DNA from: Antedon mediterranea
Lineage: Eukaryota; Echinodermata; Crinoidea; Comatulida; Antedonidae
Length of the DNA: 64,000 nt
Direction: 5' to 3'
Assembly: GCF_964355755.1 (NCBI RefSeq)
Contig: NC_092676.1
Coordinates: 24,534,288 to 24,598,287, forward strand
Shown here in pieces: positions 1 through 12,800 of this stretch. The translations under genes and the position numbers were made by a program. The first letter of the stretch is position 1. Every line of letters begins with the position of its first letter. The notes beneath the pieces were generated by a model. The model did not search any database, had not been told where the DNA came from, and was given only the letters and a program-made list of their open reading frames with translations.

Positions 1-761
1 AAAAATACATTTTATGATATTTAGACCTAGAGTAGTAACAATAATATACAGTACAAAAATATAATGTAAATAAATAGACTGCAGGAGACTAGGCCTATTT
101 TTAGCCATAGGTTTAATGTATCACAGTATGATTTTTGTTTTACAAGCAAACCTTGTATTATGAACCTGCAGTAAGTATGTAACATTTTGTATTTAATTGA
201 TTGCACTGAACAACTAAACAAAAATGGCGTGTGGAACATGTCTACCATACCAACAAAGACCACATTGCCAATTTTTATTTCACCTAATAACTAAACTACT
301 GTATTGTCTTTAACTGGAGGAACATTTGGGAACTTGATTTAATAAGAGAATAAAGTAAAAACTACTTTCTTTACTCTGTATAGACATTTACTACACAAGC
401 ACAAATAAATAAGCTGTACCATAGACCATATAATTGTAAAATGTGTTGTTTTGATCTTGTTTGCTCATACACATATGTAGAAATGTTTGTAGTTTAATTA
501 ATAAATATCTGTATAAAACTATATAAACATCACATAAAATATGCGAGTTTGAGATCTTGGACCTCTTTATAAAAATGCTCTCTCACCTCCACCACCACAC
601 AGTTCTTTATTTTTCACTATAACATTACATAGGTCTAGGCCCATCTACCCATCATGTGTATGTACTTCTTTCTTTTAGATAAATATTATATTTCAAGCAT
701 GTAAAATTGGTGAACATAAAAACAAATGCCTGGCTGTACAAACTTGGGCCATGTCTAATAA
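1..761. other. Intergenic sequence, nothing recognised
   Basis: AT-rich sequence without a convincing open frame, repeat or RNA gene. It ends at the TAA trinucleotide (759-761) that precedes the foldback element. Confidence 0.5.
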
Positions 762-2287
762 TAGACCGGCAGCCCAGAGACATTTGGTTAGATGAGCTAG
801 GTACCAATATCTGACTATTTGAGTGTGTTGGGGGTCACTTGAAGTGAATGAAAATGGGAGTCTGCCGGGTACCCCCTGCTGCGTCTAGACCGGGGGGACC
901 CCGAAACGTGCTAAAAAATCGGCACAGGTTAGATGAGAGAGATACCACCTAATTTTACCACCATGGGATGCCCATTGGCATCCTTATAACAGTATCACAA
1001 ACGACAGACTTTTTCTCTGCTGCAAAAGGCCCGCCAGACCCCCCGAGGGAGGGCCTAAAATGGGGTTAGCATAGATGAGTGAGGTACCACTCAAAATCAA
1101 TTCCAAACGAACAAGTTGTGTTCATACAATACTAAATGGATAACAACAGACTAATTGTCTGCTGCACCGCAAGTGCCAGACACCCTAAAGTTAGGCCCCC
1201 TTCCCCCAACTAACCCAGCTTAGATATTGTAGATACCACCAGCAACCAATGTTATATGATTTAGCACATTGTAAGCAATACCAAATGACCTATTACAGAC
1301 TATCTGAACACTGCCCTGGCCCTGGCAGACCCCTCTAAAGTTAGACTAGAAACCCTCTTTCCCCAACTAGCCCAGCTTAGATATTGTAGATACCACCAGC
1401 AACCAATGTTATGATTTAGCACATTGTAAGCAATCACCAAATGACCTATTACAAACTATCTGTACACTGCCTTGACCCTGGCAGACCCCTCTAAAGTTCG
1501 ACTAGAGACTCCATTCCCCCAACTGGCCTAGCTTAGATATTGTTGATACCACCAGCAACCAATGTTATAATTATGATTTAGCACATTGTAAGCAATACAA
1601 AATGACCTATAACAGACTATCTGTACACTGCCTTGGCACTGGCAGACCCCTCTAAAGTTCCCCCATTTACCCCAAGTATATAGCCTACCTTAGATATTGT
1701 AGATACCACCAGCAGCAAAAAAATAACCACCCAAAACAACATGTTTAATTGAATAAAGTTTAACTTTAATCGAACTAACACAAAACAATTGAAAATATAT
1801 CAATGACGATAAAATGACCATTACCATTCTAAAGGGGAAAATAGTTTAAGAGTTTCAATTAAAACTTATATAATTATAAGCCAAATATATATAACAAGTA
1901 TGGATTCGGGTAAATTTAGCATTCCTTGCCTTTGGATGTCAAAGATACATCCGTCTGTAACTCTTGGACATATTTTGAGAGAAAGCTTAGTAATCACCCT
2001 AATCAAATTCAGGATGGTAGTAACTTAATCTAAAGTGATTTGATTAATTAATAGTGGGTAATTTTAAATGCTGTATATTATAATCTTAATCCTGTATTCA
2101 TATGTATATATATATATTTATAAATCCAAAGGCAAATTACTGAAAAAATGACAATGCTGTGGGTATCAGTGGCTGGATCTCAATGGAGATACAAAAAAAA
2201 AGCGAAAAGCTAAATCAAAACGATAAAGTAAACAGCCAGAAAAGTTAGCAGAGCTTTCGCGCAACACTAGCCCTTCATCAGTGCAAG
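762..2287 (+). repeat. Left inverted arm with ~150 bp subrepeats
   Basis: Reverse complement of 4642-6177 with only scattered mismatches and small indels. Most of it is an array of diverged units marked by a TTAGAT...GATACCACC-like motif near 785, 927, 1066, 1218, 1374, 1530 and 1688. The last four are most alike, at 156-158 bp spacing. From about 1725 to 2287 the arm is single-copy in character and ends inward at a hammerhead-like motif. Confidence 0.85.
2245..2287 (-). ncRNA. Hammerhead-ribozyme-like motif, left copy
   Basis: Read on the minus strand it shows the core CTGATGA, a spacer able to form a short stem II, then GAAA followed by a GC/GC mini stem III. Penelope-like elements are known to carry minimal hammerhead ribozymes of this kind. 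The stem II complement is imperfect here (GGGC against GCGC), and I see no good stem I. Activity is not claimed. Confidence 0.4.
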
Positions 2288-2740
2288 TCTTATATAGATG
2301 CGTTGAGGCTGCAAACGTGCTCAATTGGAATCAAGAGCGAATATATATTTTTATAAAGTAGATGGAACACGGACGTCTACTACACGGTGTTTCACGTTAA
2401 ACGATCTTCAGATAGACTGAACAATACCGTATCTCGATCGAAAAAAATATTTAAAAAAAAAATTATAAATATATATAATTTTTTTTTATGTACTTTATTT
2501 ATGTAGATATGTAGTACTGTATCTATTAAAAAAGGTATTTGAACAAAATTAGAGATCTCAATGAGATCCAAATTGACAATTGCCGCAAAATCCTCACTGA
2601 GTTTGACGTTGAAATTCACTCTAGAACTAAGAAGTTGAAAAGAGAACTTCCTGCATCCTAGTTTCAAAACAAACTCAGGATTATCGCCAATGACTGCCGT
2701 AAACAATCAACGATAATGGCCCGAAGGGAACATCACAAAT

Positions 2741-4336
2741 TTGGTCTACCATGCAGACTTGGTCATTTCAACACAAATGACTCTACCTTCGGATGACTTC
2801 AGGGCTTTTAGGAAACCCTGCAGAAGGTTCGTTGGGACATATAACAAGAATCAGAGCAACACCTCTGATTCAGTTGTTGAAATTGTCGACTTTCCGAAGG
2901 AGAGAAAAAACTTCCTTCCCGAGGACTTAAATTCTGCCCAAAACCAAGGCAGGTCGGCGCACAACAACTATCTTTGGATATAGAGTCTTTTTCTAGAAGA
3001 TTACGATTACGTGAATATTTTGCTGATTCAGACAGCAGCACCACGCAAAACGAAGGCAACGCTAACAAATTTAAACCAAAAAGGTTTCCACCTAAAAATC
3101 GTTGTCCAGCTTTAGAAACATTTATCCAGGCTATTGAGGAGGATGTACAAAACTACGTCCCGAGTCCAGATAAACGTGACAATCTCAAAACAAGAGAGGC
3201 AGGCCATTGCCAAATTGCGTCAGCGTAATGATATCATCATTAAACCCGCTGATAAAGGTTCTGCCACTGTTGCTATGGACATCAAATTTTATTAAGAGGA
3301 ATCCTTAAGACAGCTTCATTATATATCGTAAACTCACAACGGAACCCACCCCGGAAATTGCGGATAAGGTGGCAAAATCTGTTTCTGTGATGGTAAAAAA
3401 AAACACTCCATCGATCCTAAGATTTACAGTTACCAAATCCACTAGTAGCGTTGATTTTGTGGACACTATAGTGACCATAGAAAATGGTACTCTCAAAACT
3501 GACCTATTCCGTAAACCCACTGATAAAAATATGTACCTGCTCCCTAGCAGTTGTCATCCCCAACATTGTACTAAAAACATACCGAACAGTAAAGCATTAC
3601 CTATCAGACGTATCTGTTCTTCAGATTTAGATTTTCAGAATCGTACCGAAGAACTAACCGGACATCTCCGGAATAGAAATTACAAACCTATCAACCTAGG
3701 TTGCCTCCATTACGGGGCTATTAATTTATTGAGAAACATATGCCCATTCTACAGTCCACAGAACGTCTCAGGACTGTTTTTCCGGAACCACCCATTATTG
3801 CATTTCGTAGACCTCCCAACCTTCGTGATATATTAGTCAGATCCAAATGTAAGAGTGAAATTAACTCTCATGACAGTCAAAATTTGGGCAGTCACCTTTG
3901 CGGCAAATCTTGCAAAACTTGTTCATTGGTTGATTCTACTGAAAAATTTAAGAGTAACCAAACTGGCCACATTTTTCGGATAAGACAATCAATTAATTGT
4001 CTAACCAAAAACGTCATTTATCTCATATACTGTAATATTTGTGGCAAACAGTACGTCGGAGAAACCAAAAACACTCTCCGTATGAGAATGACACAACACA
4101 GATCAGCTATCAACACATTAAAGCTTGTTCAACCTGTAGCCGAACATTTTAATTCATCTGGTCACTCGATAACAAATTTCAGAGTTATTGCAATATTCCA
4201 TGTGTCAAATGGAGCGACAAAACTTGCAAAGACAAGGAAAACCACTGGGAATTACAACTTAAAACCACAAAACCTTTTGTACTTAACATTAGAAACATAC
4301 TCCCAGGTTGGTAAAATTTTTCCATTGTCTACCTAA
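2741..4336 (+). pseudogene. Decayed Penelope-like element: RT pieces plus GIY-YIG domain
   Basis: Several broken frames line up with Penelope-like retroelement proteins. An N-terminal part is at 2741-3228. The RT entry motif IIKPADKGSATV is near 3232-3270 in a shifted frame. An RT/thumb part containing DLFRKPTDKN, SSCHPQHC and RRICSSD is at 3432-3836. A C-terminal GIY-YIG nuclease part is at 3740-4336, with YLIYC, QYVGET and an LRMRMTQH arginine block. The RT palm with its YADD-type catalytic centre is missing between about 3300 and 3430. In-frame stops and at least three frameshifts are present, so the copy is dead. It lies exactly between the two long inverted arms. The family call rests on the RT-thumb to GIY-YIG order and these motifs. 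Confidence 0.85.
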
Positions 4337-4369
4337 ATTTAAGTATCAATATTAACCACCATTTAAGCT

Positions 4370-4500
4370 GTTTTTAGTCGCGTGGACGCGACTCTATAGT
4401 TCACTATGTCGGCGGTCGGTGGGTCTGTCGGTCTGTCTGTCGGTCCGGTATCACTATGCGTTTTAGCACGCGACTTATGGCTGTTGGCCGTGTTTAGTTT
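4370..4500 (+). repeat. AGTCGCG dispersed repeat with GTCGGTCT simple run
   Basis: A short palindrome AGTCGCGTGGACGCGACT at 4376-4393 is followed by CTATAGTTCACTATGTCGG and then runs of GTCGGTC-like sequence to about 4446. A close relative of the palindrome plus TCACTATGTCGG lies at 33770-33815, so this is a dispersed repeat and not part of the Penelope coding region. Confidence 0.55.
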
Positions 4501-4641
4501 CATTCCAAAATTGTTTATACTGTATCTCTACCAAGCTACCTTCTTTGTTTTCTACTCTTATTCAGACTCCACCCTGTCTCCTTTTGTTGTATTTCTTTTA
4601 TTCCTGTCCACCCAGGCAGCACTTGCCAGCTCTTATCCTTC

Positions 4642-6177
4642 ACTTGCAATGATGAAGGGCTAGTGTTGCCCGAAAGCTCTGCTAACGTTTCTGGCTGTTT
4701 TACTTTAGCCTTTTGATTTAGCTTTTCACTTTTTTTTTGTATCTTTATTGAGATTCAGCCACTGATACCCACAGCATTGTCATTTTTTCAGTTATTTGCC
4801 TTTGGATTTATATATATAAATATATATAGAGGATTAAGATTATAATATACAGCATTTAAAATTACCAACTATTAATTAATCAAATCACTTTTGATTAAGT
4901 TACTACAATCCTGAATTTGATTAAGGTGATTACTAAGCTTTCTCTTAAAATAGGTTGCAAGAGTTACAGACGAATGTATCTTTGACATTCAAAGGCAAGG
5001 AATTCCAGATCCTCACAATTCTTAGCAGGAATGCTAAATTTACTCGAATCCGTACTTGTTTATATTTGGCTTATATAAGTTTGAAGTGAAACTCTTAAAC
5101 TATTTTTCCCTTTAAAATGGTAATGGTCATTTTATCGTCATTGATGTGATATATTTTCAATTGTTTTGTGTTAGTTCGATTAAAGTTAAACTTTATTCAA
5201 TTAAATATGTTGTTTTGTGTGGTTTTTTTGTTGGTATCTACAATATCTAAGGATATACTTGGGGTAAATGGGGGAACTTTAGAGGGGTCTGCCAGTGCCA
5301 AGGCAGTGTACAGATAGTCTGTTATAGGTCATTTGATATTGCTTACAATGTGCTAAATCATAATTATAACATTGGTTGCTGGTGGTATCTACAATATCTA
5401 AGCTAGGCCAGTTGGGGGAATGGAGTCTCTAGTCGAACTTTAGAGGGGTCTGCCAGGGCCAAGGCAGTGTACAGATAGTTTGTAATAGGTCATTTGGTGA
5501 TTGCTTACAATGTGCTAAATCATATAACATTGGTTGCTGGTGGTATCTACAATATCTAAGCTGGGCTAGTTGGGGAAAGAGGGGTCTCTAGTCTAACTTT
5601 AGAGGGGTCTGCCAGGGCCAGGGCAGTGTTCAGATAGTCTGTAATTATAGGTCATTTGGTATTGCCTACATGTGCTAAATCATATAACATTGGTTGCTGG
5701 TGGTATCTACAATATCTAAGCTGGGTTAGTTGGGGGAAGGGGGCCTAACTTTAGGGTGTCTGGCACTTGCGGTGCAGCAGACAATTAGTCTGTTGTTATC
5801 CATTTAGTATTGTATGAACACAACTTGTTCGTTTGGAATTGATTTTGAGTGGTACCTCACTCATCTATGCTAACCCCATTTTAGGCCCTCCCTCGGGGGG
5901 TCTGGCGGGCCTTTTGCAGCAGAGAAAAAGTCTGTCGTTTGTGATACTGTTATAAGGATGCCAATGGGCATCCCATGGTGGTAAAATTAGGTGGTATCTC
6001 TCTCATCTAACCTGTGCCGATTTTTTAGCACGTTTCGGGGTCCCCCCGGTCTAGACGCAGCAGGGGGTACCCGGCAGACTCCCATTTTCATTCACTTCAA
6101 GTGACCCCCAACACACTCAAATAGTCAGATATTGGTACCTAGCTCATCTAACCAAATGTCTCTGGGCTGCCGGTCTA
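4642..6177 (-). repeat. Right inverted arm with ~150 bp subrepeats
   Basis: Mirror of the left arm. It begins at the hammerhead-like motif beside the Penelope relic, passes through the same low-copy segment, then the array of ~150 bp units, and ends at 6177. A few indels distinguish it, including an insertion near 5004-5025. Confidence 0.85.
4643..4690 (+). ncRNA. Hammerhead-ribozyme-like motif, right copy
   Basis: Inverted partner of the motif at 2245-2287. Stem II pairs perfectly (GGGC with GCCC) and is followed by GAAA, but the first core base is A rather than C (ATGATGA). Each copy therefore keeps a part the other has lost. Confidence 0.4.
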
Positions 6178-7378
6178 TAAGCCCTAGCCTAGAGCCTAGC
6201 TAGTCATCACTGATGATTCAGCAGAGACGGAGCTAGGCCTGTGCTCCTACTACTTACTAATAGTACTACTACTACTACTACAAACAAGCTGACTCACTCA
6301 CTGAGGAGATTGAGGCTAGCCTGCTGTATGCTAGCTGGGTGGGCCTGCCCCCCCCCCCCCCCTGCCCTGACCATCTATGGTCTGCGCCATTATTACCAAC
6401 TTTACTTCATTGTGCACGTGAGGGCATGCACAGGCTAACCCAGATTTTATGAAAGCAATACATTATTAGTATAGGCCTAGGCTACTAGTATTATAAATTA
6501 TAATCAATTCAATGTTTAACTGTACTTACTTTTTAATCTTTCCGTGGCGCCAGCCAGGCCCATGTGCGTTTCGTTCGTCGTCTGGTTGTGTTGTCACGTG
6601 TGGGGCATGCTGAACGTGTCATTTCGATACTGACTGCAGATTGGTCAGTAGTTCATGATTATTTAATTTTTTAAACTCAAGCTTGAATATACTGTAGTAG
6701 TGCCACTAGTGACCTATTAATCACTAATAAATTACGTGATAATACGTGAAAATAAATGTACGTATTGGTTTTGGCACTGTGCCACAGGAAAAGTGGATAG
6801 TAACAAAAATTATACATTACAAAACAAAAAACAATCTTCTCTATTATTTTATTCCAAATTTTGGTGGAAAAACTGCAATAATGTAAACATTAATATCTCT
6901 GTGATAGTATCCCCACTGAATAACAGAAATAAAAATAAACTTTTGAACATAACCTATTTTAAAGAAACAAGCATAGGCCTTTAAGCTCAAATTATCGCTT
7001 ATTATTTATTGGTGCCATGGTTGGTGTATACTTATACCGAAATGTCTTGTCTGGTATAATGCGCATCTGAGACAAGTGTAGGGGTTGGTGTACCTATACT
7101 TATACTAAGAACTTTAATGTTCAATGATTCACACACAAAGTACTGTAAAAATATGAAAATAATTATTTTTTGCTATTCAAAATTGAATTTTTTTACCCAA
7201 ACAGGAAAATTTGATTAAACTTGCAAAAAATATAAATGTCAAGAGCGTAACTGCATTCTTAAGAGGAAAATAATGTAAATACAAATATTGCAAACATTCA
7301 GTTTCAACTTAGACATATATTATGCTTCGTTATACAGAGTAGAACCCCTCCTTTGGGATAACAAGGAGGAACACCATG
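6178..7378. other. Intergenic sequence with simple repeats
   Basis: No gene recognised. Contains a short (TAC)n run at about 6262-6282 and an uninterrupted run of 15 C at 6348-6362, plus an ACTTATAC-type motif near 7030 and 7097. Open frames here look accidental. Confidence 0.5.
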
Positions 7379-7560
7379 AAGGCCAATTTACACAGACGAG
7401 CGGTAACTGTAAGCGGAAAACCACGTAGCCTGTCCTTTAGAATCTGTGTCTATCCTGAGCGGAAACCGCCCGTCCGATCCGTGTTGTGTGTAAATGTTCA
7501 TAAGGAATAACATAGATTCTAAATTGTTATTACCTTTACCACTCGTTTGTGTAAATTGGT
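7379..7560. mobile_element. MITE family C, copy 1
   Basis: About 182 bp with inverted ends AAGGCCAATTTACACAGACG and its partner near 7535-7560. The body contains the GGCGGTTTCCGCT-type block shared with 17772-17962 and with the interrupted copy at 34528-39075. Confidence 0.75.
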
Positions 7561-7927
7561 GATTAATGGAGAACATTGTTGAGTTCCAATACAAGCTCAT
7601 AAACTACTTTTCATTGGCTTCACTTAGTATAACATGCTTTTACTCAATCGAATCCCTTGCTGTGTTCTTGACAAAACCAATTGAACATAAAAACTGACAG
7701 AATTTGAGCTGAAGTTGTGTCAGAGGTCAGATATCTTGGTAAGCCAATCCTGGCACAATTTAAATTGAATAACTTTTTACCCGGTACTGTCTAAATTGAT
7801 TTCAAATAATTTTCCACAGTCCAGTCAACTCTCTCAAAATCAACATTCTAATGGTCAAAAATTCTTCCGCTTATCTTTAAACTATAACAATACCAGTTTC
7901 TGGAAAACCAGGAGAGAGAGAGAGCTA

Positions 7928-8321
7928 AAGGCCCATTTACACTAGGACGACAACAATTGACGATAAATAGACAAATATGCATTTTTCATACATAAGACAA
8001 AAGAAATACAAAAACTTTTCATTCTAGAACTATAAATCTATGCTTTCTTAGAAAATAAAATTATATTTTCACACGTCCAATCAAATGACGTCATGATTAG
8101 TAAAAGCAATAATATCGTGACAATACAACGATTTTATTGTTTTATTTATCATGACATCATTTTATTGGAATTTAAAAAATATTATTTTTATCAAAGACAG
8201 CATAAATTATTATCCTATAGTTCTAGAACGAAAACCTTTCTAATTTCTTTTGTTTTATGTAAAAAAATGCATGCTAATACATTTATCGGCGATCGTTATC
8301 GTCCTAGTGTAAATGGGCCTT
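7928..8321. mobile_element. MITE family E, copy 1
   Basis: A 394 bp element with ends AAGGCCCATTTACACTAGGA and its reverse complement, flanked by TA on both sides (7926-7927 and 8322-8323). Largely palindromic. Contains a perfect TGACGTCA at 8086-8093. The second copy is at 58699-59099. Confidence 0.85.
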
Positions 8322-9854
8322 TACCCTCTTCCCTGGGAAAACCAAGTATTCTTTCAGCTCAATGATGCATGTTTAATGAGAGAGTTGGCTGTACAGTATA
8401 TTAATATTCTAGTACTTTCCATATTTTTTCATATAAAGTATACATTTGGCAGCCATATTCTCAAGGGTTATTCAATTAATTCTTATTTTTAAGTTCTTGA
8501 TCTGCCTCTTGTTTAGCTTAATTTATTCTTTATTCCAGTGTGTAATAAAATACAATCATCGAAAACAGACAATATATTGAGCAACAACAAATTCAAATAC
8601 AATACAATACAGTAGAACACATCCTTGGGGACACCCCTATTAAGGAGACACTTACACTTTCCAGTGAAACGAACAAGGAGAAATATATGTTTTAATACGG
8701 CAGCCAACACTTTGTTGGGTCCGGAAGGTGTACTGTATTGGAATAACACAAGTGAAATGAAGAAAATAATGAATGAAATAGAAGCAGGCGACGGAGCTCT
8801 ATACTGTCACATGATTTTTTATAAAATTGTGTGATGTATCAGCAAGCAAAAAATATGAATGTACAGTTAAAACTGGTTTTTACATGTAAACAATAAAAAG
8901 GGAATCTCCAGTTAATTTGTCACTAACAAAATTATAGGTTAAACCAAATACGAAAGAAAGGAATGTCTAAAAACTGACAGTGAGATACAAACTGAACATG
9001 CACATTTGCCCCATAAAGGAGACATGCGTATTGGCAAGGGGATCGATAAGTAGAAGATCGATAAGTAGAAGATCATTATTGATACAAATAATGCCAAGAT
9101 ATTCAGTGGCATAACACAGGGAGCATAGACACCTGGTTATTCTTTCCTAAAGGGCCCTCCAATGCTAGGTAGTTGCATTGGGGCTGCTTAGGCCCCTTGG
9201 TTTAGACAGTAAGAGTTCATAGCCGTTACACCACTGAATTGTACTACTATATGAAAGTTTAATCGTTTGTTATTAGATCACTGCCACAAAATGACACTGT
9301 ATACCCAAGTTGATACTTATATGCTAAATAGGTGGTATGCTAGAGCAATAACACTCAATTGAAAGAGATAATGGCTATTCCAAAAAAAATATAAAGAGGT
9401 ACACCTAAATATATATCATACTGAAACAAATATGGGGATTGATACACGAGTTAGCCTAACTTACAATAACACATGTGTACTATCTGTAAATATGCAAAAA
9501 CCAGTTTTTACTGTACTGATGTCGAAATAAAATTAACATAAAAATAAGAAAAGTTCAATTTTGTTTATACAGAAATTTTTTTTGATTTTTTTACACTTAT
9601 TAAGAACATCCCCATATCTTACAAATTCATGTTGTTCTGTCCAAATTTAGGTTACAGTGGCAGAAGATACTGTGCAAAATCATACTGGACAAACCACCAT
9701 ACTCATCAGAAATGGAACAAAATGCTAGAAAAAATATCTGTTCTAAAATTGTCTGAGTACGAACATCACAGAATAAACAGTAAAAACTACTATGGATATT
9801 ATTACACAATTTACGATTCCTATGAGAAAGTCTATTCCCGACGAATGATGGAAT
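8322..9854. other. Intergenic sequence downstream of WTAP
   Basis: No further gene seen. Part of a dispersed repeat with GGGGACACCCCTATTAAGG-like sequence lies at about 8600-8740; related fragments occur near 24530-24610 and 48428-48470. A 15 bp unit GATCGATAAGTAGAA is repeated about twice at 9041-9073. The WTAP 3' UTR probably occupies the right end, but I could not place a poly(A) site. Confidence 0.4.
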
Positions 9855-12800
9855 TTAGTCAGTGTCCATACATTCGTCTTCTATCCCGTCTGAGAGTTTA
9901 TGGAGGCCATTTTGTTCATAACTAGTGGCCTTTGAGGTGGTGGTAGATAGTTCTATTGAGCCACCACCATCATCACTTGAGTAACCATCCACAAGTGAGA
10001 TTTTAGCGTCTAAAGCAGGGAGTGTAAGAGTATTATGTTCTAAAGCTCTGCCATTAACTGGCGAGTCAGTTCTTATCCCCGTTTTAATATTATCATCTTC
10101 ATCACTTTCAATGGGGAGGGATTTTTGGATGGGGTCAACAGTCAAAATATTGTTAGGTTTATAAGTCGATTCAAATTTACAGACAAGTTGTTCCGTGCCT
10201 GTGAGCTTATTATCAGTTTGTTCTGTATCACTCAGCTCACCGTATGAGGGCGTTTCATTACCTGTATCATCGTCATTGTCGTCAGCAATAAGTCTGACAT
10301 CACTGACCGTGTCAGTTCTTAATTGGTGGTGTTCTACATCTGCTGGCTTTTCTTCAACAGTTTTACTGTCGTTTACAGGAATATCTTCTGTATATTTGGC
10401 GTCTTTTTCTTCACTGTTTCTTAAATCTTGGTTTTCACCTTCCCAGCCATACTTTTCTTCGTCTTCATCTGCGTTTTCGTCTTCTACATACTGCTGCGGA
10501 AAAAAATCTGATTGTCGGTTTTCATCAGGTTCAATTTCATTGACGTTTGCAGACAATTTCTGTTCCGTAACGTCAACTGGGGTGCCGGTGTTGGCACATT
10601 CAGTGTGTGTAGTCCTATAACCTTCATCGTCGTGTTCATCAATATTTTCTTCTACGGTAAGCTTTGACGCACTGATCGTGAACGGTCCCGATTCTGTTCG
10701 TTCAGGGGAATTATACTGCTCTGCCTTTATTTCAGTCTGTTTGTATGATTCATCTGATGCATTTTCCAGCAATATATTGTGTTGTCCATTAGTATTTTCC
10801 AGATTATTCTGGTTTTTGTACTTATTCAATTCTTCCGTAGTCTCTTTTAGTTGCTGTTGCAGTGTGCATATAGTACTCTGCATTCCTTCCACCTCCTCAT
10901 CTAGTTCAATTACAAACTCATTCAATTCTAAATAAGGAAAAAAAACATTTCAATTTCAATAATAATGCAACAAGGAATCAAGCACAGCCAGTCCGGAAGG
11001 ATGTTCAGCTGCCATGATACACACTCATTCTTCTGCTTGGTAATCTACCAGCAGGATGCTGAGCTCTGGAGATCAAAGGGTTTAATCTGTGGCTGCGACA
11101 TGATACGCAACAGAGAATATTTAGAGTACAGTACTGTTGGTATTTGTCACAGCCAGACATAAGATCAAAGGACTGTTCATATCTTGGCAAGGCAAGCTCA
11201 GTGTCCTGTAGATTTTTTTCATATGTCTCTTAACACATACAACAACACATACATTAGGCATTTCCTTCATTTCAATGTTAAGTTTTAAATAATTTAAGGA
11301 ATGCTGTGGAGTATGTGAACACAGCCAATCTTCATTCAAATTCTGCATTGTGTAACCTGAATGATACAATGGGAAATTTTCAGAGAGTAGAGTTTTAAAT
11401 TACTATGAGGCAGGAGAACATTTATCACTGAGCATTCTTATTATCAGGATTTTGTACTTATTTTTAATCAACTTGCACTCACCATCCTGGCTTGTTTTAA
11501 GCTCTTCACTGTATTTTTTCTGCAATGCCAGCTCAGCCTCTAACTGGGCCGTTTTTCCCGACGATATCTGTTTTCCTAGCTCCTGGTTCTCCAAAAATAA
11601 GGCACGGCACTTGGACATCAATCGTTTCCCGGTTTGGCTAAAAGAAATAATATTGAGTATAAACGGATTTGGTTGGGATGATCAATATCTGTTGCTTTTT
11701 TAGTACATGGGTTACTACCAATCTTGTCGTCATAACGACAATGTCAAAAGATACCAATGAAGCGTACAGGCAAAAACATTATAGTTTTATATTTGCATTT
11801 ATAATTTGAAAGACTGTTTTTGTAAGCATATTGAAATATATATCTTAATACAGAAACACAAGAGAAGACATAGAACCATTTCAAGACTTTTATAGTTATT
11901 TAAAACAGAAACAAATCAATGGTCAACATGCCTTTTCCTTTCAAGCCCCTCTGATTTGGAACTCATTACCATTTTCTGTTCGTAATTCACCAAATCTACT
12001 TTCCTTTAAAGTCAACTTAAAAAGACACCTTTTTCAGAATTGTTAATGACCTCAATTTATTCTCACAATTGGAGCTATATAAATGTCTTATTATTATTAT
12101 TATTTTAAAATAAACAGTCATACCTGTCAGGGGTGAATTTCCAGGCAGCCATGTCATCATTAGCCTGTTGTAACTTTGTCTTACTGTCCCCAGTTTCTTT
12201 TCTCATTTTTTGAAACAGAAGGTTAATAGCTGGATCTAGTAGTGAATTGCGCAGCTGTGACGTGCTTGGGTTCTGTGCCTTTGCCAAGTCCGCCTATAAT
12301 GAATATATTTTAAAACCGTTTTGAATTATGTACACACTGTCCGAGTTCTCACCACGACCAGCCAGTCGGCCATGCCTGGCACTCTCAACATTTCTGACCG
12401 GAACAAACAGGCTCGGGGGTCAACACTTCTAACATGCTGGTGAGAACTGAAGTATCATCAAATGTGCCAAAGCTAGACATTACTAAACTAGACATAATAA
12501 CTAGCTTTGCACTTTCCTTCACATAGGTACGAAATGTGTATTTAATAATCATTTGAAAGCAAGAAACTAAGGTAATGTTAGTTTTGGCATGTAGTAAATT
12601 GTCACTTACTAGTCCAATGAGCTATAAGAGAATTGAATTTTAGAACACTAGTAAATTATAAATTATTAATTGTTTATACTGGGTAGTGTAGTGTATAATA
12701 TAGTACTATGATGAGTTTGTGACAGTGTGTGAACTAGTAACCCCCTACTCGTCTCGAAAGATGTACTAGGCTCTTTAAAGTGCACATGAACCAGATGTGT

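Larger units (their letters stand above)
762..6177. mobile_element. Foldback-type composite element enclosing a Penelope-like relic
   Basis: The two ends are reverse complements. The left arm starts TAGACCGGCAGCCCAGAGAC at 762 and the right arm ends with its complement at 6177. TAA flanks both sides (759-761 and 6178-6180), which fits a 3 bp target duplication of the PIF/Harbinger TWA type, although TA is also possible. The arms span 762-2287 and 4642-6177 and enclose about 2.35 kb holding pieces of a Penelope-like reverse transcriptase and GIY-YIG endonuclease. The layout recalls the long-arm foldback (TU) elements of sea urchins. It could instead be a Penelope element with unusually long inverted pseudo-LTRs. 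The inverted repeat and the coding relic are seen directly; the mechanism is inferred. Confidence 0.85.

Noticed and set aside
6241-6438. 65-codon frame with poly-Thr and poly-Pro
   Set aside because: Produced by the (TAC)n and poly-C runs, not by a gene.
10195-10620. 141-codon open frame on the plus strand, Ser/Val-rich
   Set aside because: It is the antisense of the acidic WTAP last exon; the minus-strand frame has family motifs and splices correctly.
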